DNA of 64,000 nucleotides from Panagrolaimus kolymaensis (lineage: Eukaryota > Nematoda > Chromadorea > Rhabditida > Panagrolaimidae): assembly GCA_028622995.1 (NCBI GenBank), contig JAJQJQ010000013.1, positions 2,790,001 to 2,854,000 on the forward strand. Reading direction: 5' to 3'. Shown piece after piece: positions 48,670-60,394 of this stretch. Each line of letters opens with the position of its first letter. Position 1 is the stretch's first letter. The notes below the pieces were generated by a model, which saw only the letters and a program-made list of their open reading frames with translations, was not told the DNA's origin and searched no databases. The position numbers and the translations under genes were made by a program.

Positions 48670-50726
48670 TTAAGACCATTGCTTTCGTAAACCATCGAAA
48701 TATAAATTTCGTTGCAATTCCATAATTTCTTCGGTGTTGTGTGGAGAAACTCGGGAGGAATAACAAAAACTAAAAAATAGCGTATAAAAATAGAATTTCT
48801 AGTAAAAAAATTACCAGAAAAATTTGCATAATTTTTTGTGGCTTAGAATAAAAATTAATGGAACAATAAAACAATAAAATGCAGCTAAAATATTAAAAAC
48901 ACAACTTCCAACTATCACTGGAATTAATTGTTGCCTAGAAAAAGCATAAATAAACATGTTTAAAAATTAGGTATATAGCATTGCAAAAACTTACGCTTTA
49001 TGAAAAACATTAAAAATTAAATATAAAAGTCCCATAGTCGCTATTAAATAAATGGAATAAATGAAAGATAAATAAGATAAAAATTTCATGGTTGCAATAT
49101 TTTCTTGAATTTGAAATCGATATGAAAGAGTTGTGTGAATATCGTAATTTTGGCTTTGCTTTTTATTAAAATATTGTAGAACAATAAAACACTAAAAGTT
49201 ATAATGTTTTATAAAGCATAAAAAAGTTTTATATTTTAGTTATTCTTTGAGTCACAAAAGAAGTTGATTTCAACCAGAAATAAGTTCTAAAAAAGCATAA
49301 CAGAAACAAAATTCTAGACCCAACTTTTTTTATTTTGGCTTCTGTAAAAGCAAGCGACTTACAAGAAGGAAAAAAGCATCCATGACTAAAATTATTTCCA
49401 AAATGGTAGTTATATCCATTACATTATATTGAAAAATGAGGGTGATTCCTGAAGAAACAAGCCACTAGAAAATAATACATTTTTATATGTTTGATTTTTT
49501 TTATCATGAAACCTACCGGAAATCCCATCAATACAATTAATTGATATAAAGTAAAATAATTTTCATAACTTGCAGCTTTTACAGTACTTTGAAGTCGTTC
49601 AATTAAAATGGAAATTAAGTTGATGGAAAAAAATTCCACTATACCATTATGGATATTTTGTAACCAATTAATCGTAGTTAAAGGATAAATTGATTCGGGT
49701 TGAAGAATATTTATTATTATTGCAAATCTGGAAAATTAGTAAACAAAACTTAAACTAAAAATAACAATAAAAAAACTTTAATAATTTTAAAAGTACATAT
49801 GTTTGTTATTTTTTTATTATAGGAAAAAATTTGTAACATGCATTTAAAAAAAACAATAGAATCATTTTAAATTTTGTATCGTGAATAGCTGAACAATTCT
49901 ATTTTGCCCCCAAAACATCACCAAAAAACGGGATATTATTGTCTGGTCTAAAGATATAATTTTTTCTAATAATTGTTTTTTATACAAAAAAAATTAAAAT
50001 ATAATTTTTTGTGGTTTTGATTGCAAAAAATGAAAAAAATACAAGTAATTTTGTATTTTTTTGTTTTGAAAACAAAAAAGGAAAAAGCAATTAAAAAACA
50101 TTGAGATTCCGGCGAAATTTTTTTTTTATAAAATTCAAACTGTAGCTTTTTAATTAATAGAAAGATTTTAGAAAATTTATTGTATTTTTTCACAACCAAT
50201 GGGAACCAAACCACACATTTAGGGCAAACTATGGAGGCCAAAATTTATAAAAATAATTCCTCATAATTTAAAAATTCAAAAAATTTTCTCAAAAAGTACA
50301 GATTTTACTTGTTTTTTTATATTTTCAAGTTTTAAAGAATTTTTATTTTCTATAAAATAAATTTAGAAAGTTGTGTCTAGTTTGTTATTTTTTTTATGGC
50401 TAGAAATCAAATCTACTATTCAATGCAAATTTTATGATTCCATGTTTAAAGTCGGAGAGTTTTTTTTTATGTCAGACTTACCTTATCAAAATGAAGAAAA
50501 TGTTTGCGATAAATTGATTACAAAATAAAATTCTCAGATTTAAATGGAAAACTTTGAATTTCAAAGTTAATGCAATCACCAAAATTGAAAGTATCAACGC
50601 TTTCACCAGGAATAAAATTTCAATGTAATATAAAGCCAAAATATACCCAGAAGGCTTAAAATTAAATACTTCTATCGTGAATTTTGAAAGATTTGAAGCC
50701 ATTTCTGCTGAAATTAAGTCGTCCAT
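48670..50726 (-). CDS. Srab-like 7TM chemoreceptor, copy 2
   Basis: The exon arrangement equals that of copy 1. Start at 50726 (MDDLISAEMASNLSKFTIEV), loop VFHLNLRILFCNQF, then SINLISILIERLQSTVKAAS followed by YEN, FIVLQYFNKKQSQNYDIH, LSYRFQIQENIATMKFLSYL, a QLIPVIVGSCVFN exon and a tail ending QRNLYFDGLRKQWS at 48670. Introns are longer than in copy 1: one near 49745-50460 is about 750 bp and shows no coding content. Exons are much more alike than introns. No stop or shift was seen, so it may be functional. It forms a duplicated block with the decayed LamG-gene end to its right. Confidence 0.72.
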
Positions 50727-51659
50727 TTTAAAAAAACACAAAGCGAAAGAGAAGAATTTTTTAAACTCCTATAAATATTTTTATTTTTCGCGGACAAAAA
50801 TGAAAACGTTAAAAACGGAAGAATGAAAAAAATATTTTTTTAAACAATGAAAAAAATGAATTCCTTTTGTTTTTGTGAATTAAAAAATGAGTGCTTTTCC
50901 GCTTTCAAATTTTTTTTATTGTCTTAAAAAATTTGGTCTGGAGAATTGAAAATTTTTCATTGTTTTTTTAAAGAAGTGGTTATTAAAGGTCTTTTTTTAA
51001 ATAAGAATTTGTTATCGCTAGAGTAGTAGAGATATCCGAGAACATTTTTGAGTTTAAAAAATAACAAAAGTTTTAATGTTTAAATTTTTTTTAAACGTTT
51101 TATTTATTTTTCCAAGTTATGTATTTTTTTTAATAAGCTTTAAAAGTCATACATAATCACAAGGGAATGACATCAAATAAGGTGGAACAATAAACCAAAA
51201 AACTTGAAAGAAAGACAAAAAATAAAATTTTTATAGCTATAAATGCCATCTATAGACTATATCGGACGTGAATAATCGCTTAAAGTAACAGAAAACAAGT
51301 ATCAAAACAAAAAAAGAAGAAAAAGAAAGTTGTTGAAAAATTTTTATTTATCACTTCACAATAAAGAAACTCGCATCAAAAAAAGGCAAAAAAAAGCAAC
51401 GTTAACGGCAAAGGAGGTAACTATTTATTTAAACTAGAACACACGATTATATAATTACCGGTTATGTAAGTAAGTATATAACCAATAATTACCAACATAT
51501 TGATTACTAAAAAAGCATTAGTATTTTGTGTTATGGAAAAGTTTTACTACAAACAGATTTTAAATTTCATGCAAGAAATATATTAGTAATTTTATAAAAA
51601 AAATCATAAAAAAATTAAAAAGGAAAAAAAGAGGTACACTTTTAGTACAAATTTATTTA
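50727..51659. other. Intergenic, no gene seen
   Basis: Counterpart of 38471-39546 in the duplicated block; too diverged to align by eye. No gene supported. Confidence 0.45.
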
Positions 51660-52200
51660 TCATGGACGTGAATATCTTCCTTTTTCATCGCCGACGACGC
51701 ACCAACATACGCAACAATAAAACAAGAGTATGATGAATGTCGGAATTACCAAACCACCATATAAATAATAAAGGGGGGGGGGGGGTAATTTTATCAGAAA
51801 TTACAGCAGAGAAGCTTGCACCAAAATTATAGGCTTCGATGGTAAACTTCTATGGCTGAAATGCTGTCGGTAAAACTAAAAAAAAAAATTTGGTTTTTTA
51901 TTTAAGTTTTATTCCAATTTATAAAATTTTTACCTTTTCTTGAAAATCCAGTGAATTCAGTTCGATTAAAAGTAAATAAAGAATATGGGCGGGTTCGGAA
52001 TAACTTTGAAAGTTCATCGTATTGTATTGATCGAAATACAAATCGATTAAATAAAATATAGTTTTTTCATTTAAAAAATTATTAACGGGATGAAAGCATG
52101 CCGCAGAAAACTTGTAGAATTTCGACTTGAAAATTGAAGTCTTTTTGTTGAAATTAACATACACGACTAGAAAGCTTATCAAGAAAAAAAATTGATTCAT
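51660..52200 (-). pseudogene. Decayed copy of the 3' end of the LamG/EGF gene
   Basis: The strand reads NEKTIFYLIDLYFDQY, then after a frame shift ELSKLFRTRPYSLFTFNRTE, then the last exon with FGASFSAVISDKI and a membrane segment IPTFIILLFYCC ending GRYSRP. Each matches the end of the gene at 39547-43841 (ETTKFFLFDLYFDQY, ELSKLFRTQPDSLYTFNQTK, GNYSRP). A TGG has become a TAG stop, and a run of about 13 G bases (51773-51785) replaces coding sequence. A short signal-like N-terminus (FFFLISFLVVYVN) precedes it by chance or by fusion. Confidence 0.75.
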
Positions 52201-52570
52201 TTCGCCAACCGAAAACTTGCTTTTAAATTTTCAAATCGAATAACATTTTTTTATATTAAATTTTATTATTTAAACATAATAATTTATTAGAAGGTTTTAT
52301 AAACAAACTAATTGTGGCGTTAATCGTTTTTTCACAAAATTCTTTCAAAATGGTGTGCCGTAGCTTAAAGAGCAGAAAAACTTAGATGTTGCGAAAATTC
52401 TCAAATCTAAAACGGGAGTTGGAGAGTTTTAAATATGCAATTTATGTAATGGCTTTTTTAATTATGTTTTAATAATACTTTCATTCAAAATGGTTAATTT
52501 ATTTTTTATATGGCATTTAAAAACTTTTAAACAATAAAAAAAATTATTCATTTATATGAAAGTTTCAAAA
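52201..52570. other. Intergenic, no gene seen
   Basis: 3' flank of the Srh-like gene. No feature supported. Confidence 0.5.
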
Positions 52571-53744
52571 TTAATTTCGTGAAAACCAAGAATTTATCAA
52601 AGCTATCCTAGTTTTTGTAGTTTGTGTAAAAAAAGATTTAACATAAATTCGATATGGTTTAACAAAATATAATAAACATATAACATCTGCAAGAATATGT
52701 AAAGATCCAATAGGTATTCCAATATTAATAAGCCAACTTTGCAAAAACAAATTACATGCAAAACAAAAAACAATAACTGAAATTGGTAACACAATAAAGA
52801 TAGCAGCATTCGCTAACTGAATTATGAGAGTCCTAAAAAAGAAAAACAATATACTTAAAAATAATTTTTTAGACTATCGAATTTACTTATGAAGCATTTT
52901 TTGTAAAGCATAAGTTTCTTTAGAAAGAATTTTTTTAACTTTTTTCATTCGAACTATGAAAAGTGCATTCAAAATAATAACTATTATTGCTGCAAGACAA
53001 AGCCAAAATGAAACTATAGCTATCATTAATTTCACATAAAATGAGGAGGAATCATTTAAAACGATATAAATATTAATAGAAGAATATTTATTTATTTCAG
53101 CTATTCCAGGAACATTATATTTAAATATTTCCTCCCCTTCTTTTGGATCAGTATATGTAAATGCATATGGAACTTAAAAATTAAACATATTGTCTATTTT
53201 TTTAATTTTAAAATGTAATTTCAATATTTATAAATTTCTTACCTGCTACTGTAGTTGTAACAAAGATTGTAAAAGCTGCATAAAAAATAAAAATAACTAA
53301 TATCTCTTTTGAAGAAATAGAAAAATTCAAATTATAAACAATAAAAACTCTAAAACTCAATGCAAGAATGAAAGCAGCACAGGCTCCAATTACTGCGAAC
53401 ATGAATATTATGGATAATGGATATAACCATGTTGGTGGTATAGGAAAATGGGTAAATATTGTAGCCATTGGTAGAGGAAACATAAACACAGGATTTACTG
53501 TAAAAATATATAATTCCCCTATCATGTTACAATTAAGTTGAAGAAGAACGAAATATTTAAATGTTGCCATAGCTTTCGTTGACTTTTTTATTATTACATA
53601 AATAACAAAAATATACATTATTAGGGATATAAAAAATATAATATCCATAAACCATCTTGTGTAATATTGAAAATTTGGGTAAAAAAGTTCATCGATGGTT
53701 AAATTTTCCCATTGAGACAGTGACGGGATTGTAATTTTTTCCAT
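52571..53744 (-). CDS. Srh-like 7TM chemoreceptor, tandem copy A
   Basis: Exons 53744-53243, 53172-52887 and 52832-52571 give 349 residues. The motif KKSTKAMATFKYFVLLQLN after TM1 and the following PVFMFPLPM before TM3 mark the Srh class, as does LPIGSLHILADVICLLYFVK through KPYR in the last part. Seven membrane segments are present, the last ending at KPYRIYVKSFF. The sequence ends SWFSRN, identical to copy B. Splicing phases equal those of the plus-strand gene at 13464. Probably a chemosensory receptor. Confidence 0.78.
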
Positions 53745-54455
53745 TTAAGAAATTGTAAAAAACCCCAAACAAACTTATATGAATCAAAGTAAATTTTAAT
53801 AACTAACATTTTCTCTAAAATGTCACTAATTCAACTACCTACTTGCGTGTTTTTTATTATATTTTGAAATTTGAAACAGGTGAACTTTTTTATTATTTCA
53901 CCTGTATTTTTTTTTGTCACTTTTCTATTAAAACCAACTTTGTGAATTTTTTATTTGTAGTTTCAATAAAACATTTTTTAATGTATAATACTTTAACAAA
54001 AAAAAGGGCTTGACATTTGACATAATATTCACAGATTCCATGAAAATCGATTTGTAGACGTATATGAGAAAAGAAAGTATGCCTGATGAGAAATGTAAGC
54101 AAATACTCCGCAGTATCGTTGTGCTCGAAAAAATAATTTGTAGGTAAAAAGCATGTATTGCATTTAGCACATTTCGATCTTTGAATAAAGAGAAGAAAAT
54201 TAACTTGTTAGTCACCGAATTTTGAATTGTTTAAGTTTTTTAATTTTTTAATCATAAAAATAAATTCCAATAGTCGCATATTTTTTATGTTTTCATGAAC
54301 AATTAAAGACAATGATGAACCACAAAAAAAGTAAATAAAAAAAGGTTAAGTAATTATTTGTTTTGTTTTTTTTCAATGGAATTATATTTACAAAAATTAT
54401 TTATGCAACAAAAAAGTTTTTTATCAACAAATTATTTAATTAAAAATTTTTTAAG
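53745..54455. other. Intergenic between the tandem Srh-like genes
   Basis: AT-rich. The stretch at about 54240-54360 resembles the one at about 59040-59160 downstream of another receptor (ACAATTAAAGACAATGATG against ACAATTAAAACAATGATG, then a run of AAAAAAGTAAATAAAAAAAGG). This is a shared duplicated 3' flank. Confidence 0.5.
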
Positions 54456-55641
54456 TTAATTTCGGGAAAACCATGAATTTACAAAAGTTATCCTTGAATG
54501 TGTATTTGTTTTTTTAAAAAATGATTTTACATAAATTCGATATGGTTTGACAAAGTATAATAAGCATATAACATCTGCTAGAATGTGTAAAGATCCAATA
54601 GGTAATACAAGATTAACAAACATGTTCAAATGGAATATATCAAAGCTTAAACAAATTACAATAAAACATAAAGGGATTGCAACAAATATAAGAACATTAA
54701 TTAATTGGAAAATAAGTGTCCTGAAGAAGAAAACAAGTTTTACAAATAAAAAAAGGTTATTTTGCAAAAATTTCAACTCACTTATAAAGCATTTTATGTA
54801 AAGCATAAGTTTCCTTAGACACAATTTTTTTAATTTTTTTCATTCGATAAAAGAATAAAATATTTAAAACAAAAATTATTATTATTCCAATGCCTAACCA
54901 GAATGCAAGAATATAAAATAATAATTTCATATAAAATACCTTGGATCCGGTTAAAAGTGTATAAAAGTTAAGAGATGAAATTTTGTTTATTTCAGAAATC
55001 ATAGGAATGTTAAATTTAAATATTTCTTCACTTTCATTTTGGTCATTGTATGTAAGCGTGTATGGAACTAAAATCTTGTTAGCTAAATCTTAAAAATAAA
55101 ACCACCAAGAATATAACGTTTGTATATTATTAATCTTACTTGCTAAGCTAAAACCAACAAAAGTAGTAACAATTCCATAGAAAATAAAAATACCATAAAT
55201 TTGTTTTGTTGTAATTGAAAAATTAAGATTAAAAACGATATACACTCGAAGAGTTAAAGCTAGTACAAAAGCAGTCATTGCACCAATTATTGCAAGAATA
55301 AATCCAATGCTTAAAAATACTATCCATATTGAAGGTATAGGAAAATGTGAATAAATTATATTCATTGGAATAGGAATTAAAAATACTGGATTTACTAAGA
55401 AAATATATAATTCACAAATCATTGAAAATGTTAATTGTAAAAATATTGTATATTTAAATAAATTCATAGATTTAGTGGATTTTTTGATTATAACATAAAT
55501 AGTAAAAATATACATTGTTAAGCTAATGAGAAATTGAATATCCATAAACAATCTCGTATAATATTGAATTGTTGGATAATATATTTCAGATATTGTTAAG
55601 TTTTCCCATTGAGATAGTGAAGAGATTTTAACTTTTTCCAT
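54456..55641 (-). CDS. Srh-like 7TM chemoreceptor, tandem copy B
   Basis: Exons 55641-55140, 55067-54782 and 54720-54456 give 350 residues. Exon lengths and phases are the same as copy A in the first two exons (502 and 286 bp). The first 20 residues (MEKVKISSLSQWENLTISEI) match copy A closely, as does the KPYRIYVKSFF to SWFSRN end. The loops between TM4 and TM5 differ more (VPYTLTYNDQNESEEIFKFN against VPYAFTYTDPKEGEEIFKYN). No disabling change was seen. Confidence 0.78.
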
Positions 55642-56183
55642 TGAATCACTTTATAAACCAGTAACATACAAAAAAGTGATATGTCAAAGCAAAATTTTTT
55701 TTAATAATTTTCACTTTACTAAAAAAGCTGTTGTTTTATAAACATTTTTCCACAAGATTTAGATTTTTTGAATATTTTCCACCTGCAATTGTGTTTGCTG
55801 TCATTTTCTTCTTATTAAAAAAGCTATTAAAAATGCATATTCGTAGTCGCAATAAATCATTAATTTTTTCTTCTTATTACTCACTCAAAACACATCACAA
55901 AATTTTAATAAATTTTATTTTTAAACTTTTCTGAAGAACACAGTTATTGATAAATAACTAGAAAATAAAACTATTAATTAATAATAAATTTCAACTTTTT
56001 GAATCAAACACTTTATTTAGTTTGATTGTGTTTTATGGTCGCCAGTGGATAACGCTTTTTGGGGAAAATTATGCGATTGATGTTATCATCACAAGCAACT
56101 TTCTTTCAAGCTACTGGATGAAAAGAAAAATTTTAAGCCAATTATTCAACAAACTAGAAAAAGTACAAACAAGATTTAATCTA
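55642..56183. other. Intergenic, no gene seen
   Basis: 5' flank of copy B up to a MITE. Nothing supported. Confidence 0.5.
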
Positions 56184-56459
56184 CCATGCCTGACACTTTA
56201 CCTTGATCAAAATAGCCGTTTGTAGCCGTTTGTAATGGTTGACATTGGTCGATGCATTGCCATAAAGCTCCATTGATTTTGAACATCTTTGTTAAAAATA
56301 ATTTTAACCATTTTTTTTGAAAACTTTTGTAAACTTATGTATTAAATTTTTTAAACAAAAAGTGTTCAAAGACAACGTAGCTTTATGGCAACGCATCGAC
56401 CGTTTCCAACCGATTACATACAAACGGCTATTTTGATCACGGTAGAGTGTCATGCATTG
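56184..56459. mobile_element. TA-flanked MITE, short form
   Basis: About 80-bp inverted ends: CCATGCCTGACACTTTACC at the left and, inverted at the right, CAATGCATGACACTCTACC. Both continue TTGATCAAAATAGCCGTTTG (with G for the first T at the right) and GTCGATGC.TTGCCATAAAGC, with TA outside both ends. Same family as the 602-bp element at 45845, judged by end sequence. No coding frame. Confidence 0.75.
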
Positions 56460-56489
56460 TACTATTTGTGAAAACTTTCATAAATTATA

Positions 56490-56625
56490 AAGTTAAATGA
56501 ATAACAGTTGGCGGAGGTTTTGCTGAATCTTTGTTCCTAGCAATTTTATTAAGAATTAAATTAAAATCAACTTCTCCACGAACAAATCAAATAAATAAAA
56601 CTGTTCTGTCATTTTTTTATTTATT
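56490..56625 (+). pseudogene. Fragment of an Srbc-like receptor
   Basis: VGGGFAESLFLAILLRIKLK followed by SPRTNQINKTVLSFF matches the TM5-TM6 region of the gene at 18570 (VGSSFIASLILAVLLKYKLN.. RINKTVV). Both ends stop abruptly, so only about 45 codons remain. Confidence 0.65.
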
Positions 56626-56889
56626 AAATCACAGTTTTGAGCTTTTAATTATAGGATAGATGTGAGCTTTAATGTTAAAGACACCTATGACTTTTAAAGT
56701 ACATACATTGTCTGTAAATTACAGTTTTTTTATATAAACAACATGTTTTTTTTATTGCTCCCGAATCGTGATTTTTGGTCCAAATTTGACTCAAGGGGTG
56801 AAGTTTTGTAAGTAGAAAAACAAAACTTATGTGTCTATGTCAAAATCAAAACTCACTTTCTCAAAAAATAAGTTTTAATTTGCAGTTGT

Positions 56890-57046
56890 AGGTTCAACAT
56901 GCTGCAATAATGTTAGCTTTTTCTCTGCAAAAAGTTGGAAAAAAAACTTTTTTTTTGTTATTGGATTCTAAATTATCGAAGAGTTTTTGACGAACTTTTT
57001 TGCCATGGGTTGGTTATTATGGTTATTATTCCACTCATCTAAAAAC
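56890..57046 (-). pseudogene. Decayed remnant of the last GCL exon (copy 3)
   Basis: The plus-strand text GCTGCAATAATGTTAGC...TCTCTGCAAAAAGTTGGA...CGAACTTTTTTGCCATGGGT..CTCATCTAAAA follows, with gaps, the last exon of the ligase gene at 62875-63021 (GCCGCAATGATTGCCGC..TCTACATACAGCTGGA..TTTTTGCCATGGGT..TTCATCTAAAA). Upstream flank text (GTAAATTACAGT) is also shared with the other two copies. Confidence 0.45.
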
Positions 57047-57114
57047 ATATTTATTCTTCAAATTTTTACACTCTTTATAAAATATCTCTAAAAAAACTTT
57101 CTTTTGTCCTTTTA

Positions 57115-57390
57115 TTGTTTTGGGTCAACGCCACTGAAAACAATAAAAGGCTTTTTTCCTTCGCAAAAACAAAGGTGGCCATTTTTCGAATGACCTCTTT
57201 TTTCTGATTAATCAATAAAATGAGCATTTTTTAGGCTCGCAAAAAATAACTTTATTTTTATTCCTTTTCCATTTATCTTATTCCTTTTTTTAGAATACAC
57301 TTAAAGCTTCCCTCATTCTTACTTTTTATTTTTTTTCTTTTTTGAATTTTTTAGTAATATTTTTTTTATCATTTATAACCAACTATTATA
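57115..57390. repeat. Direct repeat, copy 1
   Basis: This region and 58285-58540 share an ordered set of words: GAAAACAATAAAAG / GAAATCAATAAAAG, TTTTCGAATGACCTCTTTTTT, TCAATAAAATGAGCATTTTTT / TCAATAATGAGCATTTTTTT, CCATTTATCTTA / CCATTAATCTT and TTTTAGTAATATTTTTTTTATC / TTTTAGTAAGATTTTTTTATC. Noncoding. Confidence 0.65.
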
Positions 57391-58284
57391 CAATATTTAC
57401 ATAAAATTTCCCTCATTTATTTCCACATACAACTTTTTTCAAAAACAAAAGAACTACATTGGGCAAAAAAGCATGGAGAAAATCAGCTTTATTTGACGAT
57501 TTTCTTTCCCGGACGTCAGGAAAGAATATCAACAAAATATGCACAATGACGTCTAGCGGTAAAATTATAGAACATCCATCAGAAGACTTTTCGATGGGGC
57601 TATTGTTTTTTACCGCTATTTTTCGGAACAAAACTTTACATCTTTTTTGAATGTTCATCAAAACCAAATCTTCAATTTCAATAAGCCAACTTTTTTTTTA
57701 ATTTTGCCCTTTTTTCTTTTATTGTTTTTGTAAATTTTTATTACTTTAAGAATGTTCATCATCTTTTATTGTCGCTTTGGCTTTATTCATAAAAAATTTC
57801 GTATATTTTTTAAAGCTTTTATTATAAACAAAAATTGTGAAATTGCTATCGTGAAAGTTCATATCGTCAAAAAAAATTTTAAAAACCATTAAAACTACTT
57901 ATTATTTTTTTGGCATTTAGTCACTAATTTTTCATCTCACTTGTTACGCGCAAAAATCAAGTTGCATAATCGAAGACGCAAAACTACAGTTGCAAAATTT
58001 AAAAATCCAAAATATAGACGGATTGATAAAGTTGCAAATTTGACAAGCTCAAACCGATCAAGCTCAAACCGATTAAGCGCAAACCGATCAAGCGCTATGA
58101 TTCATGCGGAGCTTGTCCATCGTCGCTTGAATCATTCTTGAACTAATGCGATATCTTTATTTTTATCGTAGATATCATTAATTTAAATAAAAAATTTTTG
58201 ATCAAAATTTTTCTTTATTTTTTTAAAGTGAGTGTCCATGTTAATGGCGGGAATTTTACAAATGGTCTTTTTATCATAATTCAT
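57391..58284. other. Spacer between direct repeats
   Basis: Two open frames (57459-57650 and 57941-58141, plus strand) exist but have no family resemblance, paralog or splice context. A 15-bp tandem repeat lies within the second. Confidence 0.5.
58044..58095. repeat. 15-bp tandem repeat
   Basis: About three and a half copies of CAAGCTCAAACCGAT (the third as TAAGCGCAAACCGAT), followed by CAAGCGC. GC content is higher than in the flanks. Confidence 0.75.
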
Positions 58285-58540
58285 ACTGCATTTTTTTGCT
58301 TTTGGTCACCTCCGCTGAAATCAATAAAAGTTTTTTTTTCTACAAAAATAAAAACAAAGATTGCCCTCTTTTCGAATGACCTCTTTTTTTGATTCATCAA
58401 TAATGAGCATTTTTTTCTCGCGTCCACAATATTTATTTTGTTTATCCCATTGCCATTAATCTTTTGCGTCCATATTTTAAATTGCCTTTTCTTCTTTTGA
58501 ATATTTTAGTAAGATTTTTTTATCATTTTTTAATTGATTC
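58285..58540. repeat. Direct repeat, copy 2
   Basis: Partner of 57115-57390, same orientation, about 1.17 kb apart. Shared words are given with copy 1. Confidence 0.65.
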
Positions 58541-59286
58541 TCTTAATAACTTTCCATAACCCTTTCTTCCTATAGTTGGAAAGGAACCTCTCTCTTATAA
58601 GTTTTTGCGATTATGAAGTAAATGCTTGGTCTTCACCAAGTTAGATATCATCGGTTTTATCACTGTCACAAAATGTACAACGAATCCTCAAAACACCAAC
58701 ATTTGCAACATGTTTTTGAATAACTTCAAGTGTGATGTTTTCAATCATTCGAACCATAGCAGCGTTTATATTAAAAAAAAGTTTTTAGATGATTTTTTTT
58801 GTAAAGAAAAACATTCTCAAAAAATCTCCACCAACTCTCAAAATATTGCGTGCAGGGCTTCCATCCACTAATCTTCCTTGAGTTAACTTTCAATAAAACA
58901 TTGGAAATAAACCTTCGACAAATAATATTGTTATTACTATAAACTAAATTCCACGTCTTTTTTGTTTTGTATTTAAATAAACTTGAATAATTTTTTTAAG
59001 ATTGTTGTTTATCGTCGAGCTTAGAATTATTCAATTTTTTAAATTTAAAACTACCATTACAAAAATAAGATTATAGTTTAAAAATCGCACGTTCACGTTT
59101 TTAGAAACAATTAAAACAATGATGTAACTGCAAAAAAGTAAAAATAAAAAAAGGTATATTAATTAATTGTTTATTTTTCAGCAGGCTCATGCTTTGTTAA
59201 ATTAAATAAGCAATTTAAACCTTTTTGATTTATTTTATTTTTTTAAATATTTCATTTTTCAAACAAACGATTGAATGCTGAAATTG
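58541..59286. other. Intergenic, no gene seen
   Basis: AT-rich 3' flank of the receptor to the right. Its part 59040-59160 resembles the flank at 54240-54360. Confidence 0.45.
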
Positions 59287-60394
59287 TTAAATAACTGAAA
59301 TAACTTTTGGAGACCGTTGAACTAACGAACTATTATTCCCTGTACCAAAAGTTGAGAATGGTTTTCGTCTTAAGGTAAAATCGATGTAATCTTTCCGAAT
59401 AAATTTGCAAACCAACAGCAAAGCAATGGGGTTGATTAAACTTGAGATATCTGTATTATAATCAAACCATAACATTGCAAAAACTTCCACTTCCGGCATT
59501 TTTTGGGCTCGTGCTAAGAACCTTACAATATAATAAGCCGCGAGGGCTAATTGAAAAATTAAAAGTAAAAATGCTTGAAAAAATAAAAGCATATCTTGTT
59601 TCATGGTGGAAAAAACAGTTTTGTTGAATTGTTTAAAAAGGTATCGATACCGAAAAATTGTAGTCACCAAAAGAATAAAGGAAATGGCTGAGGTGGAAAG
59701 AATTACGGTTGGACCAGCAACTGAATGATACTGAAAAAGAATAAGTAAATTTTGTTTTAATAAAAAACCGTTTATGTAAATAAGCAGCGGGACTTGTTTT
59801 TAAATATTTACAATAAAATTTAAAAAAAGCTCCAAGAACTAAATAGATAACAAAAATTTTGGATTTAAAAAAATTTACGAGGGCGACATCTTTTTCCAGA
59901 TAACTAGTTGATATTTCTCCATCGTCGGTATAAACCATTACAGAATGTCCAGAAAATCGAGGAGAAACTATTGCCAATGGAATTAAAGGCAAAAACCAAA
60001 TCAATTTTCTTCCTAATTTTGGCCAAAAATGATTTTTTAACATTAATGAAAATGCTATCCATGCTCGATTTATTGCAATCGATGAATGAAGAATGGATTG
60101 AAAATAAATTAAATATCCAGAAAGCAACCATCCAATTGTATCCCATTCTGGATGATCAAAAAACCATGGCTTCCATGCATCAATAAAATAAAATTTTGCA
60201 GATAAAAAATTATTAATTATTGTTAAAATATCAGCGATGGAAAGCATAAAATACAGTAAAAAGAAAGGAGAATTATATATTTTATTTTTTCCAAATTTTA
60301 TCATAAAAAATATAAAATAAGTTACAGAGCAATGAAATAATAAAAAAATAATATTTAAAACCCATCGAATTTGTTCGATAGTTTTTACTGTCAT
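59287..60394 (-). CDS. 7TM chemoreceptor (Srg/Srv-like), tandem copy 1
   Basis: The start ATG at 60394 (MTVKTIEQIRWVLNIIFLLF) is preferred over an upstream TTG. Seen: SIADILTIINNFLSAKFYFI (TM2), an aromatic loop DAWKPWFFDHPEWDTIGW, SSIAINRAWIAFS at the end of TM3, and LIPLAIVSPRFSGHSVMVYT in loop 2. These are followed by SKIFVIYLVLGAFFKFYC (TM5), a second exon from YHSVAGPTVILSTSAISF (TM6 and RYRYLFKQ), and TM7 with INPIALLLVCKF. It ends SPKVISVI. The N-R near the end of TM3 and the NPIALL motif in TM7 fit Srg/Srv-type receptors. The exact donor of the intron near 59760 is unresolved: the obvious GT would shift the frame. Confidence 0.65.

Noticed and set aside
49750..50460. Separate gene inside the long intron of Srab-like copy 2
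   Set aside because: Frames there are AT-driven, lack a start context, and the flanking exons belong to one receptor by comparison with copy 1.
57459..58141. Two open frames of 60-70 codons on the plus strand
   Set aside because: No signal peptide, domain, paralog or splice context. One overlaps a 15-bp tandem repeat that produces an artificial Ser/Asn/Arg pattern.
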